NCBI RefSeq assembly: GCF_013407835.1 | Contig: NZ_JACCBI010000001.1 | Coordinates: 3,162,001-3,226,000, forward strand | Direction of reading: 5' to 3' | DNA length: 64,000 nucleotides | Origin: Agromyces atrinae | GTDB lineage: Bacteria; Actinomycetota; Actinomycetes; Actinomycetales; Microbacteriaceae | Shown: positions 63,029 to 64,000 of the stretch, one piece after another | How positions within the stretch are numbered: position 1 is the first letter of the stretch | How the letters are laid out: every line of letters starts with the position of its first letter | Notes under the pieces: model-generated | What the model was told of the DNA's origin: nothing | Databases searched by the model: none | Seen by the model: the letters and a program-made list of their open reading frames with translations, nothing else | Made by a program: the position numbers and the translations under genes

Positions 63029-64000
63029 TCAGGCGGACGCGCGCCAGACGATCGGGGTGTCGAGGAAGATGCCGCCGGGCTCGACGGGTTCGCCCTGGAG
63101 TTGCCGGAGCACGGCGTCGGCGGCCGCTCGGCCGAGCTCGGTCGCGGGCTGGTGCACCGTCGAGAGCGGCGGGTCGCACCGCAGCGCCCACGAGCTGTCG
63201 TCGAAGCCGACGACGCCGACGTCGCCGGGAACCGAGCGCCCGGCCGCGGTGAGCACGTCGAGTGCGCCCGCGGCGACGGCGTCGCTCGACGCGAAGACTC
63301 CGTCGATGTCGGGATGACGTTCGAGCAGTTCTCGCATGCCGGCCTGACCGTCAGAATACGAATACAGGCGCACGCCGGCGACGAGGCTCGGATCGACGTC
63401 GCCGCCGAGCGCTTCGGTGAAGCCCGCGAGACGGTCGGCGCCCGAGTCGCGGTCGAGGGCCGCGGCGATCATGCCGATCTTCTTCCGGCCGGTGGCGACG
63501 AGCCGCGACGTGATCTCGCGAGCCCCGGCGACGTTGTCGATCGCGACGTACGCCGACGTCGAGATATCGACGGGGTGACCGATGAAGGCGGCGGGCAGCT
63601 GGAGCTTCTCGACGACGCTGGTGATCGGGTCGCTCGTGCGCGCCGAGACGATGATGACGCCGTCGAGCAGGCCACCGCTGAGGTAGCGCGCGAGGCGGTC
63701 GACGTCGCGCCGGGTATCGGCGATGAGGCACGCCATCTGGTAGTCGGCCTCGGAGAGCGCGGCGTTCGCGCCGAGCAGGATCGACGCGATGTTGGGGTCT
63801 TCGACGAAGAGCGAGTGCGGTTCGTGCACGACGAGGCCGATCGCGCCGGAGCGCTGAGTCACGAGGTTCCTCGCCGCGGTGTTCGGCACGTAGCCGACCT
63901 TGGCGATGGCGGCATCGATCGCCGCGCGGGCCTCGGATGACACGTAGCGCTCACCGTTCAGCACCCGGCTCACGGTGCCGCGCGAGACACCGGCCTCGAG
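63029..64000 (-). CDS. LacI-family repressor, N-terminus outside the window
   Basis: A partial gene: 323 codons to the right edge, lacking about 10-20 N-terminal residues including the first part of the helix-turn-helix. The second helix and hinge are visible (LEAGVSRGTVSRVLNGERYVSSEARAAIDAAIAKVGYVPNTAAR), then a periplasmic-binding-protein-like sensor domain (SGAIGLVVHEP, DGVIIVSARTSDP, AFIGHPVD, VAIDNVAGAREITSRLVATGRKKIGMIA, FASSDAVAAGALDVL, VGFDDSSWALRCDPPLSTVHQP). It is immediately upstream of the esterase gene, whose promoter has consensus LacI-family operators, so it is the likely regulator. The effector is probably a sugar. Confidence 0.9.
   Translation of the reverse strand, partial: LEAGVSRGTVSRVLNGERYVSSEARAAIDAAIAKVGYVPNTAARNLVTQRSGAIGLVVHEPHSLFVEDPNIASILLGANAALSEADYQMACLIADTRRDVDRLARYLSGGLLDGVIIVSARTSDPITSVVEKLQLPAAFIGHPVDISTSAYVAIDNVAGAREITSRLVATGRKKIGMIAAALDRDSGADRLAGFTEALGGDVDPSLVAGVRLYSYSDGQAGMRELLERHPDIDGVFASSDAVAAGALDVLTAAGRSVPGDVGVVGFDDSSWALRCDPPLSTVHQPATELGRAAADAVLRQLQGEPVEPGGIFLDTPIVWRASA

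Overview
High-GC actinobacterial chromosome, most probably a member of the Microbacteriaceae. The evidence is the GC-rich codon use, an actinobacterial-type malate dehydrogenase, a three-domain LigD plus Ku end-joining pair, cell-wall-binding CWB2 repeats, a YcnI/CopC copper pair, and many genes with a TANNNT hexamer 5-7 bases before the start codon (the layout of leaderless transcripts). I see no rRNA, tRNA, CRISPR array, transposase or integrase.

Layout. 1-9.3 kb: the end of a DUF3516 helicase, a very large secreted nuclease/5'-nucleotidase, a copper-handling trio (membrane protein, YcnI, CopC), and a convergent secreted metzincin with three CWB2 repeats. 9.5-10.6 kb: a small, less GC-rich islet with an XRE regulator and a DUF6036-type nucleotidyltransferase, which looks like a toxin-antitoxin pair. 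10.7-24 kb: mostly housekeeping and catabolism: recQ; a tandem-TetR regulator divergent from an MFS transporter and GH3 beta-glucosidase operon; an acyl-CoA oxidase; an alpha/beta hydrolase; a 57-residue membrane protein; mdh; pip; and a YpfJ-type metallopeptidase. 24.2-52.4 kb: a 28-kb exopolysaccharide locus. 52.8-64 kb: cspA, a DNA/RNA endonuclease, a DMT transporter with its GntR regulator, ligD and ku divergently arranged with a HhH-GPD protein, then a membrane-anchored multidomain esterase controlled by a LacI repressor whose gene runs off the window.

Exopolysaccharide locus. It has what a Wzx/Wzy-type pathway needs: a priming polyprenyl-phosphate sugar transferase, eight further glycosyltransferases, a flippase (Wzx), a polymerase (Wzy-like), a chain-length/BY-kinase (Wzc-like) divergent from a low-molecular-weight tyrosine phosphatase (Wzb-like), two acyltransferases, a TagD-like nucleotidyltransferase, a PaaK/CapK-like adenylate-forming enzyme, a CDP-alcohol phosphatidyltransferase, and two large secreted proteins (a beta-propeller/LamG/PKD protein and a right-handed beta-helix protein). 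The two secreted proteins carry what looks like the same ~190-residue beta-sandwich module at opposite ends. The genes lie on both strands in several short operons with frequent ATGA/GTGA overlaps.

Non-coding structure is unusually rich. Two families of long intergenic palindromes recur: family 1, ~60 bp with CCGAAAGGTCAATC-type arms, four tandem copies at 54.1-54.4 kb and two at 17.4 kb; family 2, with outer arms related to GTCTCGGCGTCACGAA, at 21.0, 60.1, 62.8 and 62.9 kb. Well-defined regulatory sites include a consensus LacI double operator on a TTGACA/TAGTCT promoter, a FadR-type GntR operator overlapping a start, and several strong GC-rich hairpin terminators.
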